From Ohtaekwangia sp035628875 (lineage in GTDB: Bacteria; Bacteroidota; Bacteroidia; Cytophagales; Cyclobacteriaceae), in NCBI GenBank assembly GCA_035628875.1, contig DASPIZ010000162.1, forward strand, positions 1 through 64,000: a DNA stretch of 64,000 nucleotides, in the 5' to 3' direction. Each line of letters starts with the position of its first letter. Within the stretch, counting starts at the first letter, position 1. This document shows positions 1 through 9,669 of this stretch, piece by piece. The notes beneath the pieces were generated by a model. That model saw nothing but the letters and a program-made list of their open reading frames with translations. It made no database searches and had not been told where the DNA came from. A program made the position numbers and the translations under genes.

Positions 1-100
1 CTCAAACATCAAACTTCCAACCTCAAACAGTCTCCGCAAACCCTTCATTAGCAACTTCAACTTTTAAACTAATGAACTATGAACTTTGAACCCTCGAAGA
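1..100. repeat. Intergenic low-complexity composite repeat, copy A (partial)
   Basis: Bases 1-30 consist of CTCAAAC/ATCAAAC-type units, and bases 72-95 carry ATGAACTATGAACTTTGAACC. The same unit types recur in the same order near 29.75-29.85 kb, and in inverted orientation near 27.36-27.47 kb. The remainder up to the first gene (about 101-304) is AT-rich leader in which I see no gene and no convincing promoter. The copy is cut by the window edge, so its full length is unknown. Confidence 0.6.
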
Positions 101-304
101 CCCACTTTTGGTTTATATTTTCTCCCTGCGGCTAAAGATCTAATTCATTGATCTTCAGTTCCGTAATCTTTATACATCGTTACTTTTCTTTACTTTTTTA
201 GTGGGAGAATTTTTCCTGCGCTTCCGCCAGCCTTGTTTTGTCCTGCAATCGATAGCAACTGCTTTTATAACGATTGCATCAAAACTAAACCTATAAAACC
301 GGTT

Positions 305-2314
305 ATGAGGCGTTTCATTATTTACCTGATTTTCGTTGCGGTGATCGTGGTGGCTTTTATTTCTTGGATGACCATCCAGGATAAGCCCATCGAAGTTGCA
401 TCACCCGATGGAAACATTGCTGTTAAATTCTACCTGGAAAGCGGTTCTCCTTACTACCAGGTGATATACAATAACCAGGTTGTGATTGATGGGTCCAGGA
501 TGGGCTTTATATTGAAAGGACTTCCTGCTTTGGATAAAGATTTTAAGATAGCAGAATCTCACATAACCGTTTTTGATGAAACATGGACGCAACCGTGGGG
601 AGAGGTTCGTAAAATCAGGAATCAATACAATCGCCTTATTCTTTCGTTGGAAGAAAAGTCGTCTTTGCATCGTAAACTGCGCATCGAGTTCAGGGTGTTC
701 AATGATGGTTTGGCCTTTCGTTATGATATTCCGGAACAACCGGATTTCAACAATTTTATTATCCAGGATGAGCTTACAGAATTTAAGCTGAGCAAAGATT
801 TTTCCGCATGGTGGATTCCGGCATATGGCGATGAAATGGATCAGGAATACCTGTATCGCCAGAGTTCATTGCATGCATTAACAGAAAAAGTAATAACACC
901 GCTTACCCTTGCACAGGGAGACAGTCTCTTCGTAAGTATTCATGAAGCTGCGTTGATCGATTATGCCGGCATGGCGCTTGAACCTACAAATAACCTTACA
1001 CTGAAGTGTGATCTTTATCCCTGGTCTAATGGTGACCGCGTAGTTGCATCCGCACCAATGAAGACACCATGGCGAACGATTCAACTCGCTACGCAGGCAT
1101 CTGACCTTGTTACATCAACCATGATCCTGAATTTGAATGAGCCGAATAAGCTTGGCAATGTGTCGTGGATTAAACCTGGTAAATATAATGGTATCTGGTG
1201 GGGCATGCATTTGAAGAAACATACCTGGGAGGCTGGACCCAATCATGGCGCTACAACAGCGCACGCAAAATCGATGATTGATTTTGCAAGTGCGAATAAC
1301 CTATCCGGTGTGCTTGTTGAAGGATGGAACCAGGGTTGGGAAGGTGATTGGACAGTACACGGGAATTTTAGTTTTACAAAACCCTATCCTGATTTTGATC
1401 TTGCTGCGGTGAGTCGTTACGCGAAAGAGAAAAATATTTCCCTGATTGCACACCATGAGACGGGTGGTAACATAGCCAATTATGAACGTCAATTGGAAGA
1501 TGCATTTAAACTTCTGCAGCAACATGATATCCACTATCTGAAAACTGGTTACGTCAATAAATTACCTGCCGGCGAATATCACCAGGGACAGTTTATGGTG
1601 AGGCATTACCATAAGGTGATGGAAACAGCTGCACGATACCATGTGATGGTTGATATGCATGAACCGGTAAAAGATACCGGACTTCGCAGAACGTATCCAA
1701 ACCTGATGACCAGGGAAGGCGTTCGAGGAACAGAGTACGAAGCATGGAGCGATGGTAATCCAGCTTCTCATACAACAATACTTCCGTTCACCCGCGGCTT
1801 ATCCGGACCTATTGATTACACGCCAGGCATATTTGATATCCTGTTTGATCCTGATTCAAAATTCCGTGTACACACTACGTTGGCGAAACAACTCGCCCTG
1901 TACGTTGTGATCTATTCACCACTGCACATGGCGGCAGATCTTCCAGAGAATTATGTTAATCAACCTGCTTTCAAATTTATTCAGGATGTTCCTACTGATT
2001 GGGATGTAACGCGCGTAATCGATGGCGAGATCGGTGAATTTATTACGACAGTGAGGAAAGACAGAAACAGCAATGACTGGTATCTCGGAAGTATTACAAA
2101 TGAGAAATCACGGACAATGGAAGTGAAGCTAGATTTCCTCTCGCCGGGAAAAAAATACAATGCGGAAATATACCAGGATGGAAAAGATGCTGATGTAGAA
2201 AAGAATCCGCTTCCGGTTGAGATCAGATCTGAGGTTGTGAATGGTAATACCATTCTTACACTTAGGCTGGCTCCTGGAGGAGGTACGGCTATTCGGTTTT
2301 CAGAAATAAAATAA
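305..2314 (+). CDS. Glycoside hydrolase family 97 (SusB-type alpha-glucosidase)
   Basis: A 669-residue exported glycosidase, probably removing terminal alpha-linked sugars in the periplasm. The ATG at 305 is preferred over a frame opening at 233 because it begins a hydrophobic N-terminal segment (MRRFIIYLIFVAVIVVAF). The GH97 order is visible: N-terminal beta-sandwich, (beta/alpha)8 barrel, C-terminal sheet. Motifs HHETGG (E385), DMHEP (E453) and REGVRGTEYEAW (E471, E477) match the spacing of SusB E439, E508, E526 and E532, so calcium-dependent inverting chemistry is predicted; the retaining GH97 subgroup uses an Asp instead. It is followed after 13 bp by susC. Sugar specificity (glucose or galactose) cannot be read from the sequence. 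Confidence 0.93.
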   Translation: MRRFIIYLIFVAVIVVAFISWMTIQDKPIEVASPDGNIAVKFYLESGSPYYQVIYNNQVVIDGSRMGFILKGLPALDKDFKIAESHITVFDETWTQPWGEVRKIRNQYNRLILSLEEKSSLHRKLRIEFRVFNDGLAFRYDIPEQPDFNNFIIQDELTEFKLSKDFSAWWIPAYGDEMDQEYLYRQSSLHALTEKVITPLTLAQGDSLFVSIHEAALIDYAGMALEPTNNLTLKCDLYPWSNGDRVVASAPMKTPWRTIQLATQASDLVTSTMILNLNEPNKLGNVSWIKPGKYNGIWWGMHLKKHTWEAGPNHGATTAHAKSMIDFASANNLSGVLVEGWNQGWEGDWTVHGNFSFTKPYPDFDLAAVSRYAKEKNISLIAHHETGGNIANYERQLEDAFKLLQQHDIHYLKTGYVNKLPAGEYHQGQFMVRHYHKVMETAARYHVMVDMHEPVKDTGLRRTYPNLMTREGVRGTEYEAWSDGNPASHTTILPFTRGLSGPIDYTPGIFDILFDPDSKFRVHTTLAKQLALYVVIYSPLHMAADLPENYVNQPAFKFIQDVPTDWDVTRVIDGEIGEFITTVRKDRNSNDWYLGSITNEKSRTMEVKLDFLSPGKKYNAEIYQDGKDADVEKNPLPVEIRSEVVNGNTILTLRLAPGGGTAIRFSEIK

Positions 2315-2327
2315 GAACCAAAGGTTT

Positions 2328-5300
2328 ATGAATATTTTACAAATGATATGCCATTTTTTGATTATGCCGAACATCAGAATGTTCGTAATGGTTTTTGGAT
2401 CGCTTTCACTGGTTCACACAAGTAGGGCACAAGACAGCGGTGCCAAAACAATTACAGGTACTGTAGTAACCGTAGACAAAGAGCCAATACCTGGTGTAAG
2501 TATCTATCAAAAAGGAACCACCGTAGGAACGATAAGTGGTCCCGATGGAAGTTTTTCACTTTCTGTATCGGACTCTGCGGTAGTAATTTTTAGCTCGATC
2601 GGTTTTGTAAGAGAGGAGATACGTGTTGGCGGTCAAACAATATTGAATGTCACCATGACCGAAGATATTCTTGGATTAGATGAGATCGTTGTGATTGGTT
2701 ACGGAGAGCAAAAGCGGTCAAATATCTCGGGTGCTGTATCATCTGTTGATGGTGCTGCGCTTGAAAACAGGGCAACAATGCGTCTGGACCAGGCGTTGCA
2801 AGGACAAGTTGCTGGCGTAACAGTGACGCGTAACGGTGGTGCTCCTGGTGCAAGGCCGACTATACACATCCGTGGAGCGGGATCTATCTCTGCTACGGAT
2901 CCCTTGTGGATTGTAGACGGAGTTGCCATGGAGCCAGGAAATCACTTCGATCTTGATGATGTTGAATCCATTGAAGTATTGAAAGATGCATCAGCCGCTG
3001 CAGTTTACGGTGCACGTGCGGCGCATGGTGTAATTCTGGTTTCTACAAAAAGAGGCGAGGGAAATATTCAAATCAACCTGAAAAGCTCCATTGGTAAACG
3101 GTCACCCATCGACCTTCCAACTTTATTGAATAGCGAAGACTTTGTGAAGTATCGCAAACAAGGACGTGAGAACGCCGGCCAGAACCCTGAACCATCCTGG
3201 GATAATTGGGAACATAATACCGATTGGATTGATGCTTTTTATAACGGAAGTGGTGTCATTCAGAGCTATGACCTTTCCATAGCAAAGGGAGACGATAAAC
3301 TTAATTACTTTTTTTCCATTGGGAATGATAAAGAACAGGGTATTCTGATTGATAACTCATACCAACGTACGAGCATACGCTTAAACTCGGATATTAAATT
3401 AACAAAGTGGTTGAAGGTTGGAGAAAGTGTTTTGTTTTCACGCGTTAAAGAGAATCCAATCGGGAACAATAATGAAAGTTACACCGGTGGCATTCCGTTT
3501 CGGTCAATCCCAATCATGCCGATCCGCGACAAAGAAAATCCGTATGGCGGATGGGGCAGGGCACCGGTGTATTTCCAGGGCCCTAACCCAGTGGCTACAC
3601 AATATCAACAACATGAAACCCGAACATACAATCGCGTAGATGGTAATGTTTACCTGGAAGCAACGCCGCTGAAGGGGCTGACTTTTCGTGGTATGCTGGG
3701 ATACAATTACCTGTCGCAATTGAATGAAAAATTTGATGAAGCTTTTGACTATGGGGCTTTCGCCAATCCGATTAATGCACTCACCTACGGATCGGGGAAT
3801 GATCAGACCATTACAGGCAACGTAGTGGCTACATACAATACCAGTGTGGGTAAGCATAATTTTAAAGCCATGATTGGAACCGAAGCGATACAGATCGACT
3901 CCAAACATTTTAATGTCGTAAGGACACAATTTCCGCTGGACGTAGCGTGGAGTTATAATCTTGGTACAGGTCCATATTCATCAACCGATCCGTTTAATAT
4001 TCAGGAGCGGAGATTGCTTTCCTATTTTGGAAGATTCAATTATAACTATGATGAAAAGTATCTGGTGGAGGCCAACCTGCGCGCAGATGCTTCTGCTCCG
4101 AAATTTGGTCCATCAAATCTGTGGGGATATTTCCCTTCGTATTCTGTCGCATGGCGTATCTCACAGGAAAGATTTTTTCAGGACGTTCCTTTTATTACAA
4201 ATCTTAAACTGAGGGCCAGCGCCGGAAAGCTTGGATCAGAAAATATCGCCAGCTGGATCTATTTAAAGACGTATACGTCACAATTTTCCACCTATGCTTA
4301 TGATATAGCCGGTGTAAACAGAGTATCTGGTTTTTATATCAGCCGGTTCCCGAACGAGGATGTAAAGTGGGAAGAGGTAAATATGAAAAACATCGCCATC
4401 GATCTTAAAGCATTTGAGAATAAATTTTCTTTAACAGTAGACTATTATATCAAGGATACCAAGGATCTTCTCTACCAGGTACAAATTCCATCATCGGTGG
4501 GTATTGCTACGCATAATTTTGATCCCGTAAGCCCGGCAGTTAACGTAGGGACTATTCGCAATACAGGTCTCGATATTGAACTGGGCTACACAACTGAAAT
4601 CAAAAAGTTCAATTTTAACATTAGCGGGAATGTGTCGTTCCTGAAAAATGAAATGAAAAGCCTGGACGGCGATGCCTATATCATCGGTGGCGATGGTGGT
4701 GGTCAGATTGGCGGGATGACACGGACACAACCGGGGAAACCCATCTCCAGTTTCTATGGTTATGTAATTTATCGCATGTTCAATTCACAGTCGGAAGTGA
4801 ACGCCATGAACACCTATGCCGATGACGGTTATTATCAGGAAGCGGGAACAAGTGCTGGTGACTTTATGTACAAAGATATCAGTGGTCCCAATGGCGTGCC
4901 GGATGGTGAGATCACGCCGGAGTATGATCGTACCTTTATCGGAAATCCCTGGCCAAAAATGACATACGCCCTGAATCTGAATGTGGCGTATATGAAGATG
5001 TTCGACCTTTCAATACAGCTACAAGGCATCCAGGGCGTTGATGTATTTAATGCCAATAAAAGTTATACACGTAATTTCTTCGGCGATAACAATACAACCA
5101 CAGCCATCTTCGAAGCTTGGACGCCGGAGAATCATACGCAACATCCGAGAAACATAGCTAGTGATCCAAACGGAAATTTCAGCAGGCCTTCTACTTACTT
5201 TATTGAAGACGGTTCTTATCTCAAACTTCGGAATATACAACTCGGATTCACTATGCCAACGGTTTTGTTGGAACGCTTCAAAGTGAGCAGGCTACGCTTA

Positions 5301-5447
5301 TACGTCAATGCGAATAATGTTTTGACGTTCACAAAATATTCGGGACTCGATCCGGAGATCGCTGGTTCAAATATCAGCCGTGGTGTAGACTATGGCATGT
5401 ATCCCCAAGTTCGTACTTACACAGCAGGATTAGAGATTCAGTTTTAA
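2328..5447 (+). CDS. SusC-like TonB-dependent outer-membrane transporter
   Basis: A 1039-residue outer-membrane transporter expected to import oligosaccharides using TonB energy. After a signal peptide ending near the RAQ sequence come a carboxypeptidase-regulatory-like domain (ITGTVVTVDKEPIPGVSIYQ), the SusC hallmark DEIVVIGYGEQKRSNISGAV, a plug with a VDGV-type motif (WIVDGVAM) and a beta-barrel ending in an aromatic-rich strand (RTYTAGLEIQF). Several in-frame Met codons (2328, 2343, 2364) could start translation; the one at 2364 gives the cleanest signal peptide, but 2328 is kept because it follows the GH97 stop closely. It pairs with the SusD gene 30-45 bp downstream. No N-terminal STN domain is apparent, which argues against direct FecI/FecR-type signalling. 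Confidence 0.96.
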   Translation: MNILQMICHFLIMPNIRMFVMVFGSLSLVHTSRAQDSGAKTITGTVVTVDKEPIPGVSIYQKGTTVGTISGPDGSFSLSVSDSAVVIFSSIGFVREEIRVGGQTILNVTMTEDILGLDEIVVIGYGEQKRSNISGAVSSVDGAALENRATMRLDQALQGQVAGVTVTRNGGAPGARPTIHIRGAGSISATDPLWIVDGVAMEPGNHFDLDDVESIEVLKDASAAAVYGARAAHGVILVSTKRGEGNIQINLKSSIGKRSPIDLPTLLNSEDFVKYRKQGRENAGQNPEPSWDNWEHNTDWIDAFYNGSGVIQSYDLSIAKGDDKLNYFFSIGNDKEQGILIDNSYQRTSIRLNSDIKLTKWLKVGESVLFSRVKENPIGNNNESYTGGIPFRSIPIMPIRDKENPYGGWGRAPVYFQGPNPVATQYQQHETRTYNRVDGNVYLEATPLKGLTFRGMLGYNYLSQLNEKFDEAFDYGAFANPINALTYGSGNDQTITGNVVATYNTSVGKHNFKAMIGTEAIQIDSKHFNVVRTQFPLDVAWSYNLGTGPYSSTDPFNIQERRLLSYFGRFNYNYDEKYLVEANLRADASAPKFGPSNLWGYFPSYSVAWRISQERFFQDVPFITNLKLRASAGKLGSENIASWIYLKTYTSQFSTYAYDIAGVNRVSGFYISRFPNEDVKWEEVNMKNIAIDLKAFENKFSLTVDYYIKDTKDLLYQVQIPSSVGIATHNFDPVSPAVNVGTIRNTGLDIELGYTTEIKKFNFNISGNVSFLKNEMKSLDGDAYIIGGDGGGQIGGMTRTQPGKPISSFYGYVIYRMFNSQSEVNAMNTYADDGYYQEAGTSAGDFMYKDISGPNGVPDGEITPEYDRTFIGNPWPKMTYALNLNVAYMKMFDLSIQLQGIQGVDVFNANKSYTRNFFGDNNTTTAIFEAWTPENHTQHPRNIASDPNGNFSRPSTYFIEDGSYLKLRNIQLGFTMPTVLLERFKVSRLRLYVNANNVLTFTKYSGLDPEIAGSNISRGVDYGMYPQVRTYTAGLEIQF

Positions 5448-5491
5448 ATGATGGTTTGGGTGAACGCTTTATCAATTAATTGAATAATGAT

Positions 5492-7027
5492 ATGAAAAAG
5501 TTTTGGATTGGCATACTATGTATTACAGCCGTGTGGGGATGCACGGAAGAGTTTCTTGAACTCACCAATGAAAACGAGTTAAACGCCGATAATTTTTTAA
5601 CGAAGGTTGAAAACTTTGACCTGGCGTTAAACGGTGTTTATGATGCTGTGAAAAGTCTGGACTTGTATGGCCAGACGTTTTACATCCAGACCTTACTGGC
5701 GTTACCGCATGAATCAGATTACTGGAATGCGCAAAACCGGAATGAAGTCACTTCCGCGGATGGCAATGTGTACATCGCCTGGAGAGGATGGTACCGTGTA
5801 GTTACCCGCGCAAATGATATTTTGGAAAACGCTCCGAGGTTTTTATCCGATCCAAACCTTACGGCATCGCAGAAAGATCAGATGGATAAGATTATCGGTC
5901 AGGCACATTTTCTTCGTGGCTTTGCATACTTTCACCTGGTGCGTTTATGGGGCGAAGAATCTTTTGCGGTTGATAGCGCACGATTGGCTGTCCCTCTACG
6001 TCTTAAAGTCCCGGCTACGCGTGATGAGTTGATGGCACCCAGGGCAACCGTTGGTAAAGTATACAATCAGATTGTAAAGGATTTTAAAATTGCGGAAGAA
6101 CTTCTTCCCGCTACATGGGATGACAACAACATCGCCCGCGTTTCTAAATATGCCGTGAAAGGATTTCTTGGAAAGGTATATCTGTACATGGGAAAAGATG
6201 AAGAAGCTAAAATTTATTTTGAAGAGTTAATTAATAATTCGGACTACGACCTGGTTCCTACTAGCCGTTATGAAGATCTGTTCCAGGGAAAAAATGAGTT
6301 CAGTGAGGAGTCCCTTTGGGAGCTCAATTACAGTATTGATATGCAACAGAACATCTGGGAGAATGGCCTGGGCTCTGGTATTGCGTTGACGTGTGCACCT
6401 CCTGGAAGAGGTTGGAGTAATTGTACACCGCATGGCGTTAACATTGATCGCTTTGGAGCGGATCCACGATTACAAATTGCGACGTTTCACCCGGATGATC
6501 TGGTTGCTGACGTCGAAGGCAACATGACTCCGGCCGGAGTAAGTGAATTCAATTTTACCGGACATAGCTTCAAAAAGTATGTACCCAAAGATTATTCGGT
6601 TCAGACTACCAACAGGAACAGTGGGATCAATTTTCTGATCCTGCGTTTAGCCGATGTGTACCTGATGTATGCGGAAGTGATGAACAACCTCGGTGAAGAT
6701 GGAACCGCCTCTGAATATATGAATAAAGTCCGGCGCCGGGCCTATGGATTTGATCCGCACAACCCTGAGGCTACCGTAGATTATAATCTTACTGGAATTC
6801 AATTACGCGATTCAATCCGCGAAGAGCGCTTCAGGGAGTTGTTTGCTGAAGGGCATCGCTGGTACGATATCGTTCGCTGGAAGATCGTGCAGGAAGAAGT
6901 GGAGAAATATAATGTTAAGCGTGTCACACAAGGAGAAATTATTTATAACGACAAGGATTACTATTATCCGATTCCACTACAGGAAGTAGATACAAACGAA
7001 AATATGGATCCTAGCACGGGATATTGA
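5492..7027 (+). CDS. SusD/RagB-like surface glycan-binding lipoprotein
   Basis: A 511-residue outer-membrane lipoprotein that caps the partner SusC and binds glycan. The start is the ATG at 5492; a TTG 12 bp upstream is in frame but adds nothing. The signal peptide ends in a lipobox-like AVWGC, with Cys17 as lipidation site. Features typical of SusD are a TPR-rich N-terminal half (AHFLRGFAYFHLVRLWGE), the motif LRLADVYLMYAEVMN, and the C-terminal RDSIREERFRELFAEGHRWY that defines RagB/SusD proteins. It follows susC and its stop lies 2 bp before the next start, so the two are almost certainly co-transcribed. Confidence 0.96.
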   Translation: MKKFWIGILCITAVWGCTEEFLELTNENELNADNFLTKVENFDLALNGVYDAVKSLDLYGQTFYIQTLLALPHESDYWNAQNRNEVTSADGNVYIAWRGWYRVVTRANDILENAPRFLSDPNLTASQKDQMDKIIGQAHFLRGFAYFHLVRLWGEESFAVDSARLAVPLRLKVPATRDELMAPRATVGKVYNQIVKDFKIAEELLPATWDDNNIARVSKYAVKGFLGKVYLYMGKDEEAKIYFEELINNSDYDLVPTSRYEDLFQGKNEFSEESLWELNYSIDMQQNIWENGLGSGIALTCAPPGRGWSNCTPHGVNIDRFGADPRLQIATFHPDDLVADVEGNMTPAGVSEFNFTGHSFKKYVPKDYSVQTTNRNSGINFLILRLADVYLMYAEVMNNLGEDGTASEYMNKVRRRAYGFDPHNPEATVDYNLTGIQLRDSIREERFRELFAEGHRWYDIVRWKIVQEEVEKYNVKRVTQGEIIYNDKDYYYPIPLQEVDTNENMDPSTGY

Positions 7028-7029
7028 CA

Positions 7030-8274
7030 ATGAAAAACGAAATATTTCGATCTATGACATTTTTGATTCGAATAGTGGTATTGATCATGATTGGCGTGCT
7101 ATCTGGTTGCAACTCATCCGAAGGCAATGAAGGTAGTAAAAACAACAATCCGCCAAAAGTTGTGGAGAAGACAAATGACATCAAGGTGTACATGCACTAC
7201 ATGCCCTGGTTTCAGGGTAAAGATTTCTCTGGTTACTGGGGAAGTCATTGGAAGATGAAAACCAAGAACCCTGAGGTAGTTGACGAATCGGGAAAGCGTG
7301 AAATCGCCTCTCATTATTATCCGCTTATTGGCCCATATGATTCTCAAGACCCTGATGTAATCGACTATCATCTCTTACTCATGAAATATGCCGGTGTCGA
7401 TGGCGTATTCGTTGACTGGTATGGATCACATAATGTATATGACTATAAAGTAAACCTGCTTGGAACAAACGCGCTTATTGATCGTGTGGACGATGTGGGA
7501 ATTGGATTCGCTTTGGTGTATGAAGAATTCACCGCTGAAAATGTAGAGAAGCAAACCAGTAAAACAGCCATTGAAGCAGCGCAATCAGATATGGCGTATG
7601 CCGAAATGAATTATTTTTCGCGTGACGAGTACATTACCATAGATGACAATCCTCTCTTGTTAACCTTTGGTCCACGTTATTTTAAACAAGGTAGTCAATG
7701 GGATAACATTTTCAGCAAGCTTTCAAACAGGCCCACCTTTCTGCCATTGTGGAATCACGCAGGGTATACCGGGAATAATGATGCAGGTGAGTTTTCCTGG
7801 GTTGATTTCACGCCAGCTTTATCAGATCTGGATAATTTTTATAACAAGGTGTTAGGGGGTAATGTATTGGTTGGGTCAGCGTTTCCACGTTTCCATGATT
7901 TTTATGAAGAAGGTGGGACGGGAACAAGCTATGGGTTTGTAGATTTTGCAGAAGGGAATACGCTGCGTAATACATTAGCGAAAGCCACACAACGAAAGGC
8001 GAAATATTTACAGTTGGTTACGTGGAACGACTTCGGTGAAGGAACGGTAATCGAACCAACATTGGAAGATGGATTTCAATGCCTGGAGATCATTCAGGAA
8101 TTTACCGGCGTGCGATACAGCAAACATGAACTGGAGCTCATTCATAGCTACTATCAGAAAAAGAAAAAATATCGTGGTGACACGACTACAGAATCACAGC
8201 TTACAGAAGTGTTTAATCACCTGGTAAATCTTGAAGTCGCACAGGCCGAAGACATGCTGAATTCGATTCCATGA
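7030..8274 (+). CDS. GH71/GH99-like lipoprotein glycosidase
   Basis: A 414-residue lipoprotein of the GH99/GH71-like fold, probably a surface or periplasmic endo-acting enzyme of this locus. The start is ATG 7030, 2 bp after the SusD stop. The lipobox is VLSGC. Diagnostic stretches are YMHYMPWFQ, IASHYYPLIGPYDS, MKYAGVDGVFVDWYG and the C-terminal WNDFGEGTVIEP. In GH99 endo-alpha-mannosidases the last motif reads NEWxEGT and carries two catalytic Glu; here the first position is Asp and the second is Glu. Known relatives act on alpha-mannans (GH99) or alpha-1,3-glucan (GH71), but this branch is not characterised to my knowledge, so the substrate is open. Confidence 0.85.
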   Translation: MKNEIFRSMTFLIRIVVLIMIGVLSGCNSSEGNEGSKNNNPPKVVEKTNDIKVYMHYMPWFQGKDFSGYWGSHWKMKTKNPEVVDESGKREIASHYYPLIGPYDSQDPDVIDYHLLLMKYAGVDGVFVDWYGSHNVYDYKVNLLGTNALIDRVDDVGIGFALVYEEFTAENVEKQTSKTAIEAAQSDMAYAEMNYFSRDEYITIDDNPLLLTFGPRYFKQGSQWDNIFSKLSNRPTFLPLWNHAGYTGNNDAGEFSWVDFTPALSDLDNFYNKVLGGNVLVGSAFPRFHDFYEEGGTGTSYGFVDFAEGNTLRNTLAKATQRKAKYLQLVTWNDFGEGTVIEPTLEDGFQCLEIIQEFTGVRYSKHELELIHSYYQKKKKYRGDTTTESQLTEVFNHLVNLEVAQAEDMLNSIP

Positions 8275-8318
8275 AGATGCGTAAAAATTAACCTACTATT
8301 TTAATTAAATCTATCCTT

Positions 8319-9578
8319 ATGAAAAAGTTACAATCCAAACAGATTTTACTTTTGTTAGCGATGTTGCTAACCCTGCCAGCACTCATGTTTTCGTGTAGTG
8401 AAGACAGCGATCCGAAAGATCCGCCACCACCACCACCGAAGCTGGACGGCTTTTATGTATTTGGTTCTAATACCGTTGCTCAGCTTGCAACTGATGTTGA
8501 GGCAAGAATGGCACTGGCTATACTAGATCCAAGTAAAGAGGCAGCTATCACAAGCAAAGACGGTGTATATGGTAAGTTTATGTATATCGGTGCTAACAGT
8601 ACGATTCAATTTATGGAAGTGGCCAATGAGGTAGCTACAACTTTCGGTGCTGCCAATGGAGGAACAAAGCAATTAGGTACCGATGCTGGTAATGTGCCAA
8701 TCAACGATATGGTAGTGCATGGCGATCTTCTTGCTGATGGCCCTGCTATTAAAATCGATGAGGAAGGTTTGTACTATACTTTTGTTGATACGGAAACGGA
8801 TAAGTTTGTTGTTGTTCCGGTAAAGGCACAAATGATCGGCGATGCAACTGAACTTCAATGGGAATCAGGAACTGAACTTCCTGTAAAGTCAACTTCAAAA
8901 ACAGAGACTATCTTCGAAGGTACCAATATCAATTTGAAAGGTGCCACTGGATACCGGTATAGACTTAATGATGGATGGCATGCCTTTGATGGACCGGGCG
9001 TAGTTACATTATGGAGTCTGGGCGTTGAAAGTTATCAGACCGCATGGGATACCGGCATAAACGATGTTGGATTTTTCCTTGAGAACACGCCGCATAAAGA
9101 GGATGGTGTCTTTACCGTTCAGTTGAAATTCGATGCGACAACAGGGAAATGGACTGAAACAAAAACAAAAACTGGTGAGTTGCTTATTGATTATAGTGAT
9201 AAAGAGATGAGCATTTTCGGAAATGCCTATGAGCTGGAACCTGGTGTGGAAGGCAACTGGGGGAGTGGTACAGATGGTTATGGTTTACATACACCTTCAA
9301 AGTCAGGTAACGTATACACCTGGAGTTGGAGCGATGTTAACCTAATTGAAGAACGTGAATTTATTTTCCTTGAAAACGGAGCCTGGGGTGGTGTTCAGGT
9401 CGATTTCACCGGAGCAACCAATGGCGGTGGTGCTGTTGATGATGGTGACATTGTAGATGCAACAAGTATCGGTAATGAATTCCATAATTATTATGTGGCA
9501 ACCGGAGGTACATATGATGTAACGCTTGTAATTGATGCTACTGATAATTCAAAAGTTGTTACAATCGTAAAAAAATAG
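8319..9578 (+). CDS. SusE/SusF-like outer-membrane glycan-binding lipoprotein
   Basis: A 419-residue lipoprotein with signal sequence ending in a Cys (LMFSC) followed by an acidic segment and a run of six prolines, a typical surface-export and linker arrangement. Three beta-sandwich modules are suggested, each with patterns such as FYVFGSNTV, YRYRLNDGWHAF and MSIFGNAYELEPGVEGNW, resembling the starch-binding modules of SusE/SusF (DUF5116/CBM-like). The aromatic residues in these modules are likely sugar-binding. It is the last gene of the locus, 44 bp after the hydrolase, and is followed by a strong hairpin. It probably holds the polysaccharide at the surface; binding specificity is unknown. 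Confidence 0.82.
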   Translation: MKKLQSKQILLLLAMLLTLPALMFSCSEDSDPKDPPPPPPKLDGFYVFGSNTVAQLATDVEARMALAILDPSKEAAITSKDGVYGKFMYIGANSTIQFMEVANEVATTFGAANGGTKQLGTDAGNVPINDMVVHGDLLADGPAIKIDEEGLYYTFVDTETDKFVVVPVKAQMIGDATELQWESGTELPVKSTSKTETIFEGTNINLKGATGYRYRLNDGWHAFDGPGVVTLWSLGVESYQTAWDTGINDVGFFLENTPHKEDGVFTVQLKFDATTGKWTETKTKTGELLIDYSDKEMSIFGNAYELEPGVEGNWGSGTDGYGLHTPSKSGNVYTWSWSDVNLIEEREFIFLENGAWGGVQVDFTGATNGGGAVDDGDIVDATSIGNEFHNYYVATGGTYDVTLVIDATDNSKVVTIVKK

Positions 9579-9604
9579 TTTAGTTAGGGGGTTAGTTTAG
9601 GTAG

Positions 9605-9631
9605 ACGGGATACTTTGTAATAGTATCCCGT
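9605..9631 (+). terminator. Perfect 10-bp hairpin ending the sus-like operon
   Basis: ACGGGATACT and AGTATCCCGT form a perfect 10-bp stem with a 7-nt loop, 27 bp after the SusE/F-like stop. No T-run follows, so it may act as a transcript-end stabiliser or a weak intrinsic terminator. Confidence 0.65.
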
Positions 9632-9669
9632 TCCTAAACTGGATTAATTTTAATTGCTAACGAATAATC

